A DNA stretch of 64,000 nt from Diphasiastrum complanatum (lineage: Eukaryota > Streptophyta > Lycopodiopsida > Lycopodiales > Lycopodiaceae), in NCBI GenBank assembly GCA_029204225.1, contig CM055094.1:69121055-69185054 (forward strand), read 5' to 3'. How positions within the stretch are numbered: the first letter of the stretch is position 1; every line of letters begins with the position of its first letter. Positions 28,358 through 44,201 of this stretch are shown here, one piece after another. The notes below the pieces were generated by a model. It worked only from the letters and a program-made list of their open reading frames with translations, was not told the origin of the DNA and searched no databases. The position numbers were made by a program, and so were the translations under genes.

Positions 28358-29900
28358 TCAAAACAATAAGTTACTTGTCTTTATCCTTGAAAATTTGTTG
28401 ACCCCTTTTGTTTTATGGATGCCGGATGAAAAACTGAAACCCCGCTCAGAGTCAATTGGCAGACTTGTCCTCATGCGTCTCAACAACTCCAAACACTGCT
28501 TAGTTCCGGAGCAGCTCGAAAATGGGGCACGCCCTTGCAATGTCCCTGATCTCAAGTTATCAATGATACGCTCACATGGGGAAAACCATTTCGCACACAT
28601 GTAATCAAGAGTCCTCCAGGGAGGAAGATACATGGAATTCTGCTTCAATGAGCATCGTGCAGCTTCTGACATGATCTGCAAAACCTGGTAAAGCTTCTCA
28701 GAGGAACCGACGAACATGGTAGGCAGCAGATTTAAAGCTGTCAGATAATGCTGGGTAGGTCGAGCGATCTCAAACTGTGACTTGAAATCCAAATCGATTA
28801 CGAGACGATCCTTCTCAAGCACACGATCACCGTCAAGTAGCAAGTCAATATATTCATATTCACCTACAAGGATTGCAAACAAACCAAGTGGTTGGCACGA
28901 TGATCATGAATTCAAACTTCTGAAAGAGAAGACTTCATACAAGGGCCATCAAGGTAGTAATCTAACCACGAAACTTTCAAAACACGCAGCAGTCACCTTT
29001 GATAAATATTTCAGTATTATGCCACTTTGCTTTGCATATTGCCGCGTTATACCCCATACGTCTGAAATTCTTGACCACAATTTGTCGAACACAGCTTCCT
29101 TTGCACTCACTACCTTCATCAAGGCACACGAAGTCTCTCTGTTCATCTATCGATCTCACAATTCTCCTGAGAAGAGCTAAAATTCGTTTCTCCATTGGCG
29201 CAAGAGCGGATGTTAGCGCCTGCACCAGCCAGGACAAGAATATTCAAACACATCTTCAATCTATCCACAATTGTTTAGGTATAGATCTAGTGAAGAGGCG
29301 CTCAAGTTTAAGGCTGTCTTTACTTACACAAGGATTGAGATGAAGAATATGAAGAACTTCTTCCTCCTTCTTTCATAAGCAAATTACTGAAGATCTCTCA
29401 TTTATTGTAGATAATGAACAAGTAAGCGCAAACCATAACTTTCAAATAAGTAAATGGAGGATGAACGTTACCTGCAGATCTTCACATAGTTTACTAGGGC
29501 TTGGTAATCCGCCATCACTCTCACTACCATCGTGTGCCTCAAAATAACTTTCGTTTTCTAAAAACTCGTGCACCATAGCTGCGAGATCACTCTCACTTTC
29601 ACTGCTCCCGATACGAGGCCGGTCCTGAGATGGATATGCGACTGCATTAACCCTACGGCTCGTACAAATAGGTTTAGATGATATATCCTCGTCCATCTTT
29701 ATCCGCTCGGAAGACTGAGAACTGTCTGCGTTTACCATGGTGGAACCGGGAGGGGAATGCGGTGTCTTAGGAGGGTGCTTTTGGTGAGAGCATGTAGGAT
29801 CGCATGAGTAATTTGGCTTCAAAGATTTGAAGCGCTCTGCTGACACGGATGAAATGCTTGTAATGTTGCTGAGGGAGCGTTGATGGAAAAGGCCAGGCAT
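28358..29900 (-). CDS. DUF506 (PDDEXK-like) plant protein
   Basis: Exons on the minus strand: 29900-29472, 29219-28997 and 28863-28358. All have GT-AG introns and compatible phases, giving 385 residues. The N-terminal ~140 residues are low-complexity and Ser/Pro-rich, with an acidic SSESESDLAAMVHEFLE patch typical of the family. Exon 2 has LRRIVRSI.. and NFRRMGYNAAICKAKW. Exon 3 opens with GEYEYIDLLLDGDRVLEKDR, followed by VIDLDFKSQFEIARPT, LPTMFVG and LPPWRTLDYMCAKWFSP. These are the diagnostic DUF506 blocks, predicted to have a PD-(D/E)XK nuclease fold. The molecular role is not established; some members respond to stress. An upstream GTG at 29909 is in frame, but 29900 is the first ATG. 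The gene appears intact. Confidence 0.9.
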
Positions 29901-31469
29901 CTTATTCACAAGTAAGGCTTAAAACTCTGCACGAACAAAGTGACATAAAAGCTTATGAGCCACCGAAAAGCATAAACAATAACGTTCATAGCAAAGCAAC
30001 ATAACATAAACTCATCATTAAATTTCAAACAGAGAAGTATGGTAAAAGCAAAGCAAAATAACATAGGCCCATCGTCAAACTCCTAACAGAAGATATGGTG
30101 AGAGTAAATCAAAATACCATAAACTTATCATCAAATTTGAAACAGAAAATGTGGTAATAGCACAGCAAAATAACATAAGCACGTCGTCCTATGATAATAA
30201 CAAAACAAATTACCATTAACTCATCATCAGATATCAAACAAAAATTACGTTAAATTGTCAAAAATAGCAGAGGTAGATTACTTCAGTAAAGATATTTCGT
30301 ACAGCCATCTCTACAAGCACACCATTATGTATGAACATCAGGTATGTGGTATGAACATCCTCAAGCAAACATCAGTAACCTCACCAATCCACATATATAG
30401 TGAATCGTGATGATTCATTCATCAACTGTGAAAAGGCTTGAAATATCACCACAAAAACTTTACAACGACCAATTATCCAGGCAACACCTCCCCACTCCAA
30501 GCCGAAACCGAGGATCACAAACTGAAGGCAGTAGTAGACTCCAGTATAGTCAAATGAAAAGATTATTCTTATTATTCTGGTTCTTATCGATCCAAAACAT
30601 GACACAATCATCAAACACCACAAGAACGGAAGCAACACCTACCAAAATCCAGCTCTTAATAATACGTATTGTAGCCTGTTTCTTTGATTCCTCCAAGCGA
30701 TGGCATCAATCCTGCAGTCCTTCACGACAAAAATGGGCATGCCAGTCAGACCAACGCTCCTCTCCAGAGTCTATCTATCCTTTTTTCTATCCTCTTCCTC
30801 ACAAACCAAAACTGAAAGGATCGCGACCTGTCGTCCTTAATGCGACATTGTATCATGCACGCGCCCAATTGGATGCTTGCCACGAATCACAAAGACACGT
30901 GTAAACCATCCAATGCTTAGTATTTTTATGACGTGGCAACATCGGAGCGGTCTTGAGATATCCAACGGTGAGCGGCTTGAGATTTTGGCGTGCCATTAAG
31001 AAGCCGGGGATCGCGACAGGAATGCTGGCTGTGTGGTGAGGAAGGTGGTTTTAAACGCGAGAGACGTCACGTCATTAATTAGAGCATCTTAAAAGCCCTA
31101 AAAACTAGGTCAAAGACTAGCTTACCTATATAATCTACTGGTAATACGCCACGTCGGCTTTGTAGCTTGACCCTAATAAATATGCCGCAACCCAACGTCC
31201 TTATATGAAGACTTCCATAGCCCTAAAGCTGAATTAGGGCTTCGGAGGCTCAAAACTGAACGGCAGAACGTTCAAGAGCCCTGGAATGGTAGAGAGGTGA
31301 GCCTTAGGGCAGGATGACGTGTCATATGTGCATTGGGTAGTTATGGTGTCCCGTTGATGGAGTGGGTGAAGTACCGACGTGGGGCCCGTGACAGGAAAGC
31401 AGGGAGGAGCCCATGAGTCATGAGTGGCCGACCCTATGACGCGTCATTTGTGTTACGTGCTGATATTTA

Positions 31470-32275
31470 ATGTGAAGATTTGACGGGCGTCAAGCACGTC
31501 AAAGAGCACTCCCGACGGGCCCAAACTCGGCATTTGCAATCCCCCATGCACGTCAAAGGCCCTCTTCGCCATTCAAAAGAAAAGGCAAAAGTTTCACCAA
31601 AGTGTCAATCAAAAGATACCCCTCATTTTAAAAGCCAAATTTTATAGAAGGCTTTAAATCTCTCTTACATTTTTATATAGAAACACTTTCATATCAATTT
31701 AAAAGGGGTTTGTGCAACTCAAATTTCCGAGCTGGATGAGGCCTCAGTGCTCGAGTGAGGTGAACATGAGGTGGAGTGATATGATCATCACATGAGATAG
31801 ATTAATCTCATCATCTATGTATAGCATGATTTTAAATGTTAAATTTTGGCGAGCGTAAGCTCATCAAAGATCGTTTTGTGAGTCCCTTTCACACATACAG
31901 GGTACAACTTGTCATCCAGGTAGAATGTTGATATCTAGTGTTACTGTAACTTCACAAGTTTCGAGCCTGTAAAAGATCTTTGCTCCATTGACGAGTTTCA
32001 AGCCTGTCAAATATCTTGCTCCATTGCACGTGATGAGGTGAACAGTTGTGTGGTACAAGTACAACGTGTCACCGAATTAGTAAGTATTTTGATGTTCCAT
32101 GCTAAAAATTGACGAGTGTCAAGCACATCAAAGATCAAATTGTGAGACCCTTGCGCGTGATGAGATGAACGTACATGTCGTACAAGCTACGACGTGTGAC
32201 CCAAGTAGTAAGTATGTTGATATTCAATGTTGAAATTTGACAAGTGTCAAGCACGTCAAAGATCATGACATGTTT
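31470..32275. repeat. Degenerate repeats around a GTCAAGCACGTCAAAGA core
   Basis: Copies of the core occur near 31482, 31849, 32111 and 32249. The last two copies also share a longer frame: TTGATATTC/TTGATGTTCCATG before the core, and GATGAGATGAAC with a TACAA..ACGTGT stretch beside it. Spacing is irregular (about 370, 260 and 140 bp), so this is a decayed tandem family. Confidence 0.55.
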
Positions 32276-32498
32276 GACTAGCTATGAAAAAGAACGATGT
32301 CAACATGTAGCACTAAGTAGTGATAGCAAAAAAGATATTCAAAGATGAAAAGAAAGAGTAGACAATCCAATTTTCAAGAGTATGAATTATTTCTTTTAAA
32401 GGTGTTGCTTTGGCTTAGCATCCATTTCACAATTACTTTCCTTCAATATTCACAATATTTACGTGTGTATCACATCGTAGACCACTCCATTTTTTGAG

Positions 32499-32655
32499 TC
32501 GTGAGCTTCTAGATATTTCTTTTTCATGAGTAAAACAATCTTCATTCATCTACATTTAGGCCAAATCATCCTTTGGTCATGAGCTTCTAGATATTTTCTT
32601 TCTCATGAGTAAATCAAGATTCGTGCATCCACATCTAGGCCAAGACATTTTCCAT
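32499..32655. repeat. 78 bp tandem duplication
   Basis: GTGAGCTTCTAGATATTTCT at 32501 and ATGAGCTTCTAGATATTTTC at 32579 start two copies. Both continue with CATGAGTAAA and a CATCTACAT/CATCCACAT block, then TAGGCCAA. Divergence is moderate. Confidence 0.8.
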
Positions 32656-34043
32656 GCCTAAATCAAAATTAGTGTACGATACAATTTTATCCAACTTGCC
32701 TACCCTAGGAGAGTTTCCATTTGAGTATTAGGGTACATTCAAGGAATATTCTCAAGCCACTCAAAAGAGAAGGTATTCCACTTTCAAAATATGAAGCTTC
32801 TATAACAAGTTACTAGTGAGAGTGGAAACAAATGCCCACAAAGAATTCTATTTTGAGTTTTAACTAATAAAAATACAATCTTCAAAATAATATACGACAA
32901 GATGGAGGTCAAGAATGCTAGGATTAGATGTGAGCATATGCAAAGATGGCTATGAAACATATTGTGGGTAGAGCTTTGTCAACAATGCACAAAATGATGA
33001 CTTCTCTTTTGTGGAAATTGATTTTTGGCAAGCATTCTTTAGCGAGCAATTTTATTACCAAAACTACTGCCTAAATCACTAGGAACTTTATAAATTTTTG
33101 CAATTGGGACATCAATGACCAAATGCCTTCATCAACTGATAACATGATCTAATTAACCTCGAACTTATTTTCAAAGGAAGAACCAAATTGGTTTAGGGTT
33201 GACTCTAAACAACAACCTATTGCATCTTTCACCTCCATCATGGTTGTTGTTGCTTCATCTTTGTCTTTGAACCTTTTATATGGGTCAAGACTATATTGAG
33301 AATATGATAATTATAAGTAGTCATTGATGTGTTGTTATTTGTAGTTCCAACAATAGTTTGAAGTATAAACTCTCATTTTCAGCTATATTTAAGTTATTCG
33401 AGACTTTGATTGAGTTCCCCACTTTGATAATAACAACGATAGTAAAATTAGCAATTTGTGGTCCTATCTTTCAAGCACACGAATATGGAACCATTAAAAA
33501 GAACTTCACAAACTTGTGAATATGAATAGAAAATGAGAGAGGACACAATCATGACACACGAAAAGGTTGTATCAAAGCAAGAACATGAAAATAGTTTTCA
33601 AAGTATGTTAACTAACTTTTGGGTATAAAGTTTGCCACCTTTTTTGGTACCATGTTGAATTAAATCAAACCATCAAATCAACACAATCTTATCATATGAG
33701 CTAAGCTTTAAACCTCCTCCATTCGCCATGTTCATGCGAGTTCAACCAATTCATTATCAAAAACAATGGGCACTATGGATTTTGAGCTCCAAAGCAAGCA
33801 CTTTCTCAAGGCCATCTTTTCACAATAATTAAGATGGTAGAATCACTAATTCAAACTGCATATGGTTCAACATGAGCTTGGCCTAGCACATGTAGGATTC
33901 TAGGAAATTTGCAAGGCTACATATTTTGAGAATTTTGAATATATCTCTCTAGTAACTTACCAATTACTTCAAACGATTTTCTACAAAACACATATACATA
34001 TAACATTGCTTTTTTATGTCATCTACATCTCTTGCTCATAATT

Positions 34044-34161
34044 GGGGGGGGGGGGGGCGAGGTCCGGCTCTAAGGCCCTTCTGCCTGGGAAGGTGTTGCG
34101 TCCGAGGGCAGAGGCCCGAGGGCGCAGCAACCTTCCACGGGCATAAGGGCCAAGGAGCCGG
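34044..34161. repeat. G-tract and GC-rich hairpin
   Basis: A run of 14 G (34044-34057) precedes a long imperfect inverted repeat. Arm 34063-34100 (CCGGCTC..GGCCCTT..GGGAAGG..TTGCG) pairs with arm 34123-34161 (CGCAGCAACCTTCC..AAGGGCC..GAGCCGG). About 30 of 38 positions match, and the loop is about 22 bases. It stands out sharply from the AT-rich surroundings. Confidence 0.75.
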
Positions 34162-34225
34162 CCCTTCCTCTACGTGAATTCACTTTTTACATTTTTTTTC
34201 TTTTTTTTTTTGTTGTAAATTTTTT

Positions 34226-34318
34226 TTACACGCACCTTTCGGGCGGAAGGTGCATGTAAAAAAAGGTAAATTCTTTTACGTGCACCTTGTGACATCCGGA
34301 AGGTGCTTGTAAAAAGAA
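34226..34318. repeat. Two hairpins with a GCACCTT/AAGGTGC motif
   Basis: TTTACACGCACCTTTCGGGC and GGAAGGTGCATGTAAA form one stem-loop. TTTTACGTGCACCTTG and CCGGAAGGTGCTTGTAAAAA form the next. The shared stem motif suggests duplication of one palindrome, possibly part of the same element as 34044-34161. Confidence 0.7.
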
Positions 34319-35334
34319 TTTGCCTCACAGATTACGTTCCGTGAGACTGCTCCATTTCCTCTGTAAAAATGTGAAAAGTGATTTTACGTCAACATAAGAA
34401 GTAATTAGATAATATCTTGAGAGTAGGATGTCATTCATGTCAACAAGCAGGTTGTTCTACTTTCTCATAAATTTGTCCCACACAATTATGTTGTACGACC
34501 AATTACAATAATTGGTTTTAAGATTGGTATTAAGGTGCAATGTTCCCACAAAGTTCACTAACCTTTTGCAAAATTGATATTTAGCCAATTCAGATTGTTT
34601 ATTTTTCATGTATTGGATATGCTTTGTAAGACTTCTCGTTTTTTCTTAGAACACAGTTTTGAAAGGGTTAATTATTTAGATCTATTTACGATGTGCTAGG
34701 GGGGTATATTTGATTTTCTCAACAACCGGACTAGCTGGGAATACTATGTCTATTGTATCAACCCAGTAGAAATTACAGTAACGGAAAACAATAGATCAAA
34801 ATTGCAATTACTTACACTACCATCAATCCAAACACAAAGGATTTCAATCAAAACATATTGCTGCAACAATAACAAGTGAATAGTGTTTCCACTCCATAAA
34901 GCAACAATACACAAATCTAAAAATTCGTTAACAACATTCTCCATCAACAACATTTGCCATTTCGGTCTTATGCAAAGAAATTCCTCTTGTTTCCATTAGT
35001 TACATAAATTCATGGCAGAACTAAAGCCAACATAATTTCAGCTCTCACCCTTAACATACATACTAATGATCAACGATAAAATTAACAATTCAATGGTCCC
35101 TTTTCTTGACTACAACAACTCTGTTTAATTGAATTCTCGTAACCAACCATAAATGAATAGGGTGGACTCATATTGTTGAGAACCCTTTTATTAAGGTAAG
35201 TCGTCCTCATCAATGCATACTCACCTTTTACAAAGAAAGCATTGTTGAGGAAATGGTGGATTGAGTCCGTGGATCAGACGGACAGGACAAACAATCGGAT
35301 CAGAATGATCACAAAACATAATTGTAGGAGTGTA
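34319..35334. other. Spacer
   Basis: No gene or element recognised; AT-rich. Confidence 0.5.
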
Positions 35335-35452
35335 CTAATTCAGACTAATATCTGACAATAAATTTCTCAACCAAATTGCTTCTTTAATAGCTTGAGAAGC
35401 AGCAATGTATTCTGCTTTTGTAGAGGAAAGAGCAATAGACCATTGATAGAAG
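35335..35452 (-). pseudogene. Ty1/copia RNase H scrap
   Basis: Minus-strand reading WSIALSSTKAEYIAASQAIK followed by EAIWLRNLLSDI is the conserved RNase H block of copia pol. Only about 40 codons remain; upstream sequence is unrelated. Confidence 0.85.
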
Positions 35453-37775
<2,323 letters not shown>

Positions 37776-38027
37776 CTACTCCCTTAATACCAAGTCATAT
37801 GAATTAATGGGGGCACCATTTTTGTGGATGGGATGATTAGTATTAGTATACCAAGAGGATGCAAAACTAGACACAACAACACGATTGAGTAAGGTGGCTA
37901 GGATGGGAGAAAATGGGGCAGCAACGTAGATTAATTGTTCTAATTCAAGGTCCTCAATCTTTCTAGTACAATGAGTCTTCAATCTCTTGATGGCCTCTTT
38001 GACCATGTCGGGGGTGAATAAAGTGAA
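37776..38027 (-). pseudogene. Non-LTR (LINE-type) reverse transcriptase fragment
   Basis: Minus-strand reading MVKEAIKRLKTHCTRKIEDL, then PFSPILATLLNRVV, SSFASSWYTNTNHPIHKNGA. This matches the start of LINE-type RT domains: VKEAIKKLKNGKAPGIDGL, PILTxLFN, GxFPxSWxxxxxxPIHKxGD. The family's GIDG is not preserved. It ends at a stop after LREY, before the catalytic region. Confidence 0.75.
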
Positions 38028-38083
38028 TTCACACAGACGTGGGGAGGTACATAATCAATGGAGATAGTACATAATATATGTGG

Positions 38084-38245
<162 letters not shown>

Positions 38246-38246
38246 T

Positions 38247-38853
<607 letters not shown>

Positions 38854-38994
38854 CCCACCAACCAATACCCACAGTCAGTGAATCCCTCAGCGGCAGCTAG
38901 CTCCCCCCAAGGAAAGCTAACTGCCCAGCAAAAGATTGTTAATATTTTTAGGCAAATCAAATAATGGTCCTGAAAAATCTTCATGAAAGCTTGT

Positions 38995-40910
38995 TAATGA
39001 TCATACATAATTTATCACGGGCAAACCCGTTACTCTAAAAGGTATCTACCAGAGTTTGTACTTCCTTAAGAAAAGTTTCTTGTTTGTTACAGCAGTACAT
39101 GGTAGCTATTGTTTGCAATATAATGACCTTGTATGAATTGAAAGTATGTCTGTTTGAGGCCAGGTGTATATATTGCAGAAAGCAAAAATGGAGCTCTCAA
39201 CTTTTATCATATTTGGAAAGCAATGGACAGCCTGTAGTAGGGTCGAAAGAGATTGTGATATTCAAAAAGTTTGCTGAATTCTTCGTATTATCACTTCCAT
39301 CAATCTCAAGATACTCCAAAGGATATATCCAGAATGGATTATCTACAGTTCTAGGTTGGGATTTATCTAAAAAAACGTCCCACCATGTGATTGTTGATAA
39401 ATAAGTTATTCATATATTTGACATGCTCGAGTTTTGCAAGTCTTTTGATAAATTGCACCTCAAAGAATAACATATACTGGTGAACATGAGAAACCCATTG
39501 GTATACCTCGGATTTGTTGCCATGTACAATCTCCCTATCTTACAATACAATTGTCAATCAAGTAAGAGTCCCATTTACATAAAGTATCCTTGTCAATATC
39601 ATTCCATACGTCCGAAGTTGCTTTTTTGGAAGCCCACTTAAAATTATTGGACCCATATAGATGTTTGTATTTAAGTGTTTTGACATTGGCAACTTTGAAT
39701 GCAAAGCAAATCAGTTTTGTCATAATGGTTTTAAGACCGTCAGTTCCTTCCAACGGAATATTTTCATAGCATTTGAAAATATTTGTTGCCTCCACTGTAT
39801 ATATAAGTTTGGGTAGATTTAAATAGAAGTCAACTGATGAATCACATTGCCAAAGTAAAGATGTATCCCCGTTTAGGACGCTCTTGTATGTCTTTGCCTT
39901 CAGGCCTGCATCTTTCATAATGAAAGGATACAGCATACCCAAAGCACCTATTAGGAATTTTGCAAGTCTGGAAAAACAGCAATCATGTGCATTTGTGATC
40001 CATCAAAATGCTTCCTTATGCGCCTTACAGGTGCACAGTAGGTAAGGTAATTCTTTTAAATATAAGAAATCATCGAGAAGTAAATCACTCATAGATATGT
40101 TAATCTATTCCAAAGAATTTGAGACGCGATTACTTGTAGGATCAGGGAAAGGAATAAAGTCTGGGCTATCAAGTCTTTCCATAGCAAGTTTACGTACTAG
40201 ATATATGCAAATAAAACAAGGGTTGTGTTGTGCCTTATCAATTCCATTGACATACAAATGCTTTGTAATCCATTTGTGTTCATCGTTGGCAACTTCTATT
40301 TTATGCAATGGGACAATGTTTCCTTGAATCCATTTTTTTTTCTTGAATCTAGGGCACTTTTTCTACAAGATTCAGCATGCATATCTATGTCTGTAGCTGG
40401 GTACATAGGTAAGAGTTTCATGAGTTTGAACCATCCATCATGTAATTCATTAGCAATACTTTGAATACTAGTATGTTGCAATGTTGTATGATTGAGTCCT
40501 TTTTCCAATGAACGTTTAAGGACTTTACTACTAATAAAGCTACAATTTGTAATTACCACATGACTGAATTTATTTGAAACAAAGCGTTTGAAATGTTTAA
40601 AAGTAGAGCATGAACAGACTTGAAGATTTTTTATTCAAAAATTGTAGAAAACTTCATAAGCAAAATAGCATTCCATTTTGACATTAGGCATGTATGACCA
40701 ACCGAACATTATATCATCAAAGGACTCATGTAAAAAGCCAAATAACTGTAGTAAGATGTGAGAATAAAACTTCTTCACATGAAAAGTCTCAAACATTCTA
40801 TTGCAATAAAGTAAATGAAAAAAGAGTTTTCCCTTGGCTTCGTGTGTGATGAGATGTAAGCAATCCAAAGTATTTCTGGTAAACTCCCTTCTTTCCAAAA
40901 CGATCTCATT
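38995..40910 (-). pseudogene. Decayed reverse transcriptase of Penelope-like or rvt type
   Basis: Read from 40910 downward in shifting frames. An upstream domain (40910-40296) contains LERREFTRNTLDCLHLITHE, a stop, then KVLKRSLEKGLNHT. After a frameshift at about 40296 comes NPCFICIYLVRKLAMERL. Next are RT-like blocks: CKAHKEAF.WITNAHD (like KLHKxxFRxI); CYENIPLEGTDGLKTIMTKL (motif A region); SYLIDNCIVR, stop, GDCTWQQIRGIPMGFSCSP (motif B); FEVQFIKRLAKLEHVKYMNN; then IYPLEYLEIDGSDNTKNSAN, FLNITISFDPTTG and KYDKS. The pairing of GIPMG..CSP, IYPxxLEI and YDK resembles Penelope-like enzymes. The YxDD segment between MNN and IYPLEY is deleted, so it is inactive. Stops and frameshifts number at least six. 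An acceptor-like TTTGTAG precedes 40910. Confidence 0.6.
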
Positions 40911-41103
40911 CTACAAATCACTCTTTGTACCACTTGTCCTTCTTTCCCCTTGAATCCAGTAGATTTTCTTCTTTTTCCTTGGCCAGAGAGGATAGAGCTG
41001 GGATTGTTAATGTTAAAAGTGCATGTACGTTTTCATAGCCCAACAAGGTAAAACATAGTTGAAAAGTATACAGTACTAAAAAAAGCACCGTAAAGCGAAA
41101 CAT

Positions 41104-42018
41104 GTTTCAAGACATCCAACTAGTACCTGCCACCATCCCACCACACAAAACCGCACAAGTTAGCACAGTGAGGAAGACAGGTGTCAACGCTGAATGTCAG
41201 TTGTTATCCATGTACAAAACATGTTAAAGCTCAACTGATCATCTTGCAATGTAAAATCATGTTTTTACAGTCCAATCTTCCCTTAATATCAGTTATTACA
41301 AGTGACCGGCCAAACCATACTGGTACCATATCAGGGCATCCGCCATATTGATTAGTTTGATGGTTTTTGGTCTGTATCGTTAATTAAAATGACAATACAC
41401 ATTTGAAAACAAGCCATATAAACAAACATAGCAAAATGTGAATGTGTAAGCAGTTTGGGCCAGTACATGAGTTATGCGGCAAATCCATGCCATCCCATCA
41501 CTCTTGTCTGTAGACAGACGATGTACAGTGCTCGTGACTTCTTGAGCAAATCCATGCTATGCAAGAGTCTGCAAACCAACTTATCATTCTTATGATTTTA
41601 AGCCATAATAATGCTATAATCATTACTTAAGAAACTGTAAGTGCTAAATGTAAAAGTAGGAATTTGCGAATGCACACTCATACTATGGCCGTGGCAATTC
41701 TCTGCCATTCCGACCTTATGAATGTATACGTTCTTAGCACAAATCCATGTACTTAAAAGAACTTACAACAAGTACGCAAATCCTTGTTTAGAAAATTGTC
41801 AAAAGACTACTAACAGCTATAGGGTTATCATGATTCCTACAATAAGCATTGATAAATTAGCATTAATTGCGTGAATCAGAGATGCTTTCATCGTACTACA
41901 ATTACAAGTCATACTACTTTTTTCACACATTTCTCTCAAACACAGTCATTTACTTACTCTGTCATCCTGCATTTTGAGCCGTATCAATCAAAAAATGTAA
42001 AATTCATGCGTTACTGAC
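41104..42018. other. Possible intron of the RT-like gene
   Basis: No recognisable coding motif. A CATGGATTTG phrase recurs on the minus strand (near 41480, 41550 and 41745), hinting at degraded internal repeats. If 42019-42099 is a first exon, this is intron. Confidence 0.35.
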
Positions 42019-42099
42019 CTGAATGGTAGACGAAACCGATTCTTGTGAGGCGATCACGTTTGCAATTTGTAGTTGAGAAGATTGACCTTCCGTATCCAT
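42019..42099 (-). CDS. Possible first coding exon of the RT-like gene
   Basis: ATG at 42099 opens 27 codons (MDTEGQSSQLQIANVIASQE and seven more) ending exactly at CAG|GTCAGTAA, a strong splice donor. It lies about 570 bp downstream, in minus-strand direction, of copy 2 of the duplicated sequence with its TATA-like site. The composition is unremarkable and no family is recognised. The case rests on position, donor and clean frame. Confidence 0.3.
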
Positions 42100-42670
42100 T
42101 TCTAAAAATAGTCGTTGTGTAGTTACACGTATACTAGAAGTCCAATTAGTTTATAGTAGCTTCTGAATGGGTTTACGGTCTTCTTCATAAAAAGTAATCT
42201 GGAGCATAAATGTTATGAGTATCATACGTACCTTATATTTGATGTCACCTGAGATATACCTAATCCTTTGTGCTCTTCTATGTTGTAAAACTATGTGAGA
42301 TAGCGATAATAGTAAGCATTATCACCTATCCATTTACGTAGATAGTTCTTTACTAATCATGAGCCATGCGATTGTGAAGATCTAGTGAATAAATCGTTGT
42401 CATAAAAGCAAGTTATGGTATTTATCAGAATTGTCAGCGATGGATAGCACTTTCTGCTCATATAAGTCAGCACTGGCAGCGCTATCAACTTCTTCCGGGG
42501 TCGCGTTGTAGTAACCTTCACAAAGATGGAAATTATAACAACAATTTGCAACTGTTTTGGTAACACTACCATATGCCTACATTGCTATCAATGTGGTTCA
42601 TATACATGTATAGAAAAATAGCCAGTGTTGGCTTCTATCAAATGTGCACTTGAAGCAAGTATTCAATGCA

Positions 42671-43267
<597 letters not shown>

Positions 43268-43504
43268 AAAATGATCTCCCATAATCCTTCCACCAACAAG
43301 ATCCAAATAACAAATGCAGTAGAAGAAAACTAGTCTCATTGTCCATAACATAATAAATTTTTGTAAGAAAAGCTTTTCCTACAACCAAACTGCTCAATAC
43401 TAGAAATCAATGATAAACTTCATTGTTACTGTTTACGATGTACACTAATGTTGACAGTTGTTACTAGCTGTAATTAGCCGTAGGCTAGTCTATTAGTCTA
43501 TTCA

Positions 43505-44187
43505 TGTAAAAATTACAGCAAATAAGGATCCTAAAACACTTGAAATGATGAGGGAAACAATAGATTATGATCTCATAAGATTAGCACAAGTTGAACCATC
43601 AAAATCCATCAAAAATCTATGCTTGAACCTCACTAAATGGCCCAAATCCTTGAAGAAGGCTTTACACGTGTGAAAGTACGGCCTCCCACAGTCTGAGTAC
43701 TGTACACCAGACCTACATTCAATCCTATAATCATTAGTAATCACAAGTACTCAAACAATTATGAACATAGAGAGCAATTGCACCATTATGAGAAAAAAAA
43801 ACATGAAATTGCTTGATTGATTTTGGTGAGATATCATCACCTATATATACATGATCCATCACGGTTTTGGGCAGGTATGAGTAGCCCTAAACCTATCCCT
43901 AATGCTAATTTTGGTGGATCTTTCATCCCTACCAAGTTAGGGTTGGAATCTTGGAGATCCCTCAACAATGCAAAAACTACCAAAAATAGCTCCTATTTTT
44001 TCTCCCTTGTATCTAAGCATAATTTGGACTCATTCCAAAGGTTCTAACACTTAGGTCTACTTGAGAACATCCTTATGAATGGAATCCTATGCTATTTGGC
44101 ACGTGTGACAAGCCACATCATGACCATCTAACTATTTACAAGTCATATGACCAAAACTAGTCAAGCTAGAATTGTGAATTTTTAACA
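43505..44187 (-). repeat. 3' LTR (683 bp)
   Basis: Plus-strand TGTAAAAATTACAG to GAATTTTTAACA, with canonical TG...CA ends. Adjoins the polypurine tract on its right. Nearly identical to 47931-48612. Confidence 0.95.
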
Positions 44188-44201
44188 CTCCTCCTCACTA
44201 T

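Larger units (their letters stand above)
29901..34040. other. Long spacer with degenerate repeats, upstream of the DUF506 gene
   Basis: The first ~1.4 kb holds the DUF506 promoter, which I cannot resolve into elements. From about 31470 to 32275 a phrase close to GACGAGTGTCAAGCACGTCA followed by AAGATC returns four times. At 32499-32655 a 78 bp unit is duplicated. No coding region is recognised on either strand. Confidence 0.55.

Noticed and set aside
29901-29909. Upstream in-frame start for the DUF506 protein at 29909
   Set aside because: The codon there is GTG; the first ATG is at 29900, so the shorter start is preferred.
40918-41103. Separate small membrane protein gene
   Set aside because: The 61-codon frame is hydrophobic at its start but lies just before the acceptor-like site of the RT-like pseudogene and has no independent signals; probably intron sequence.
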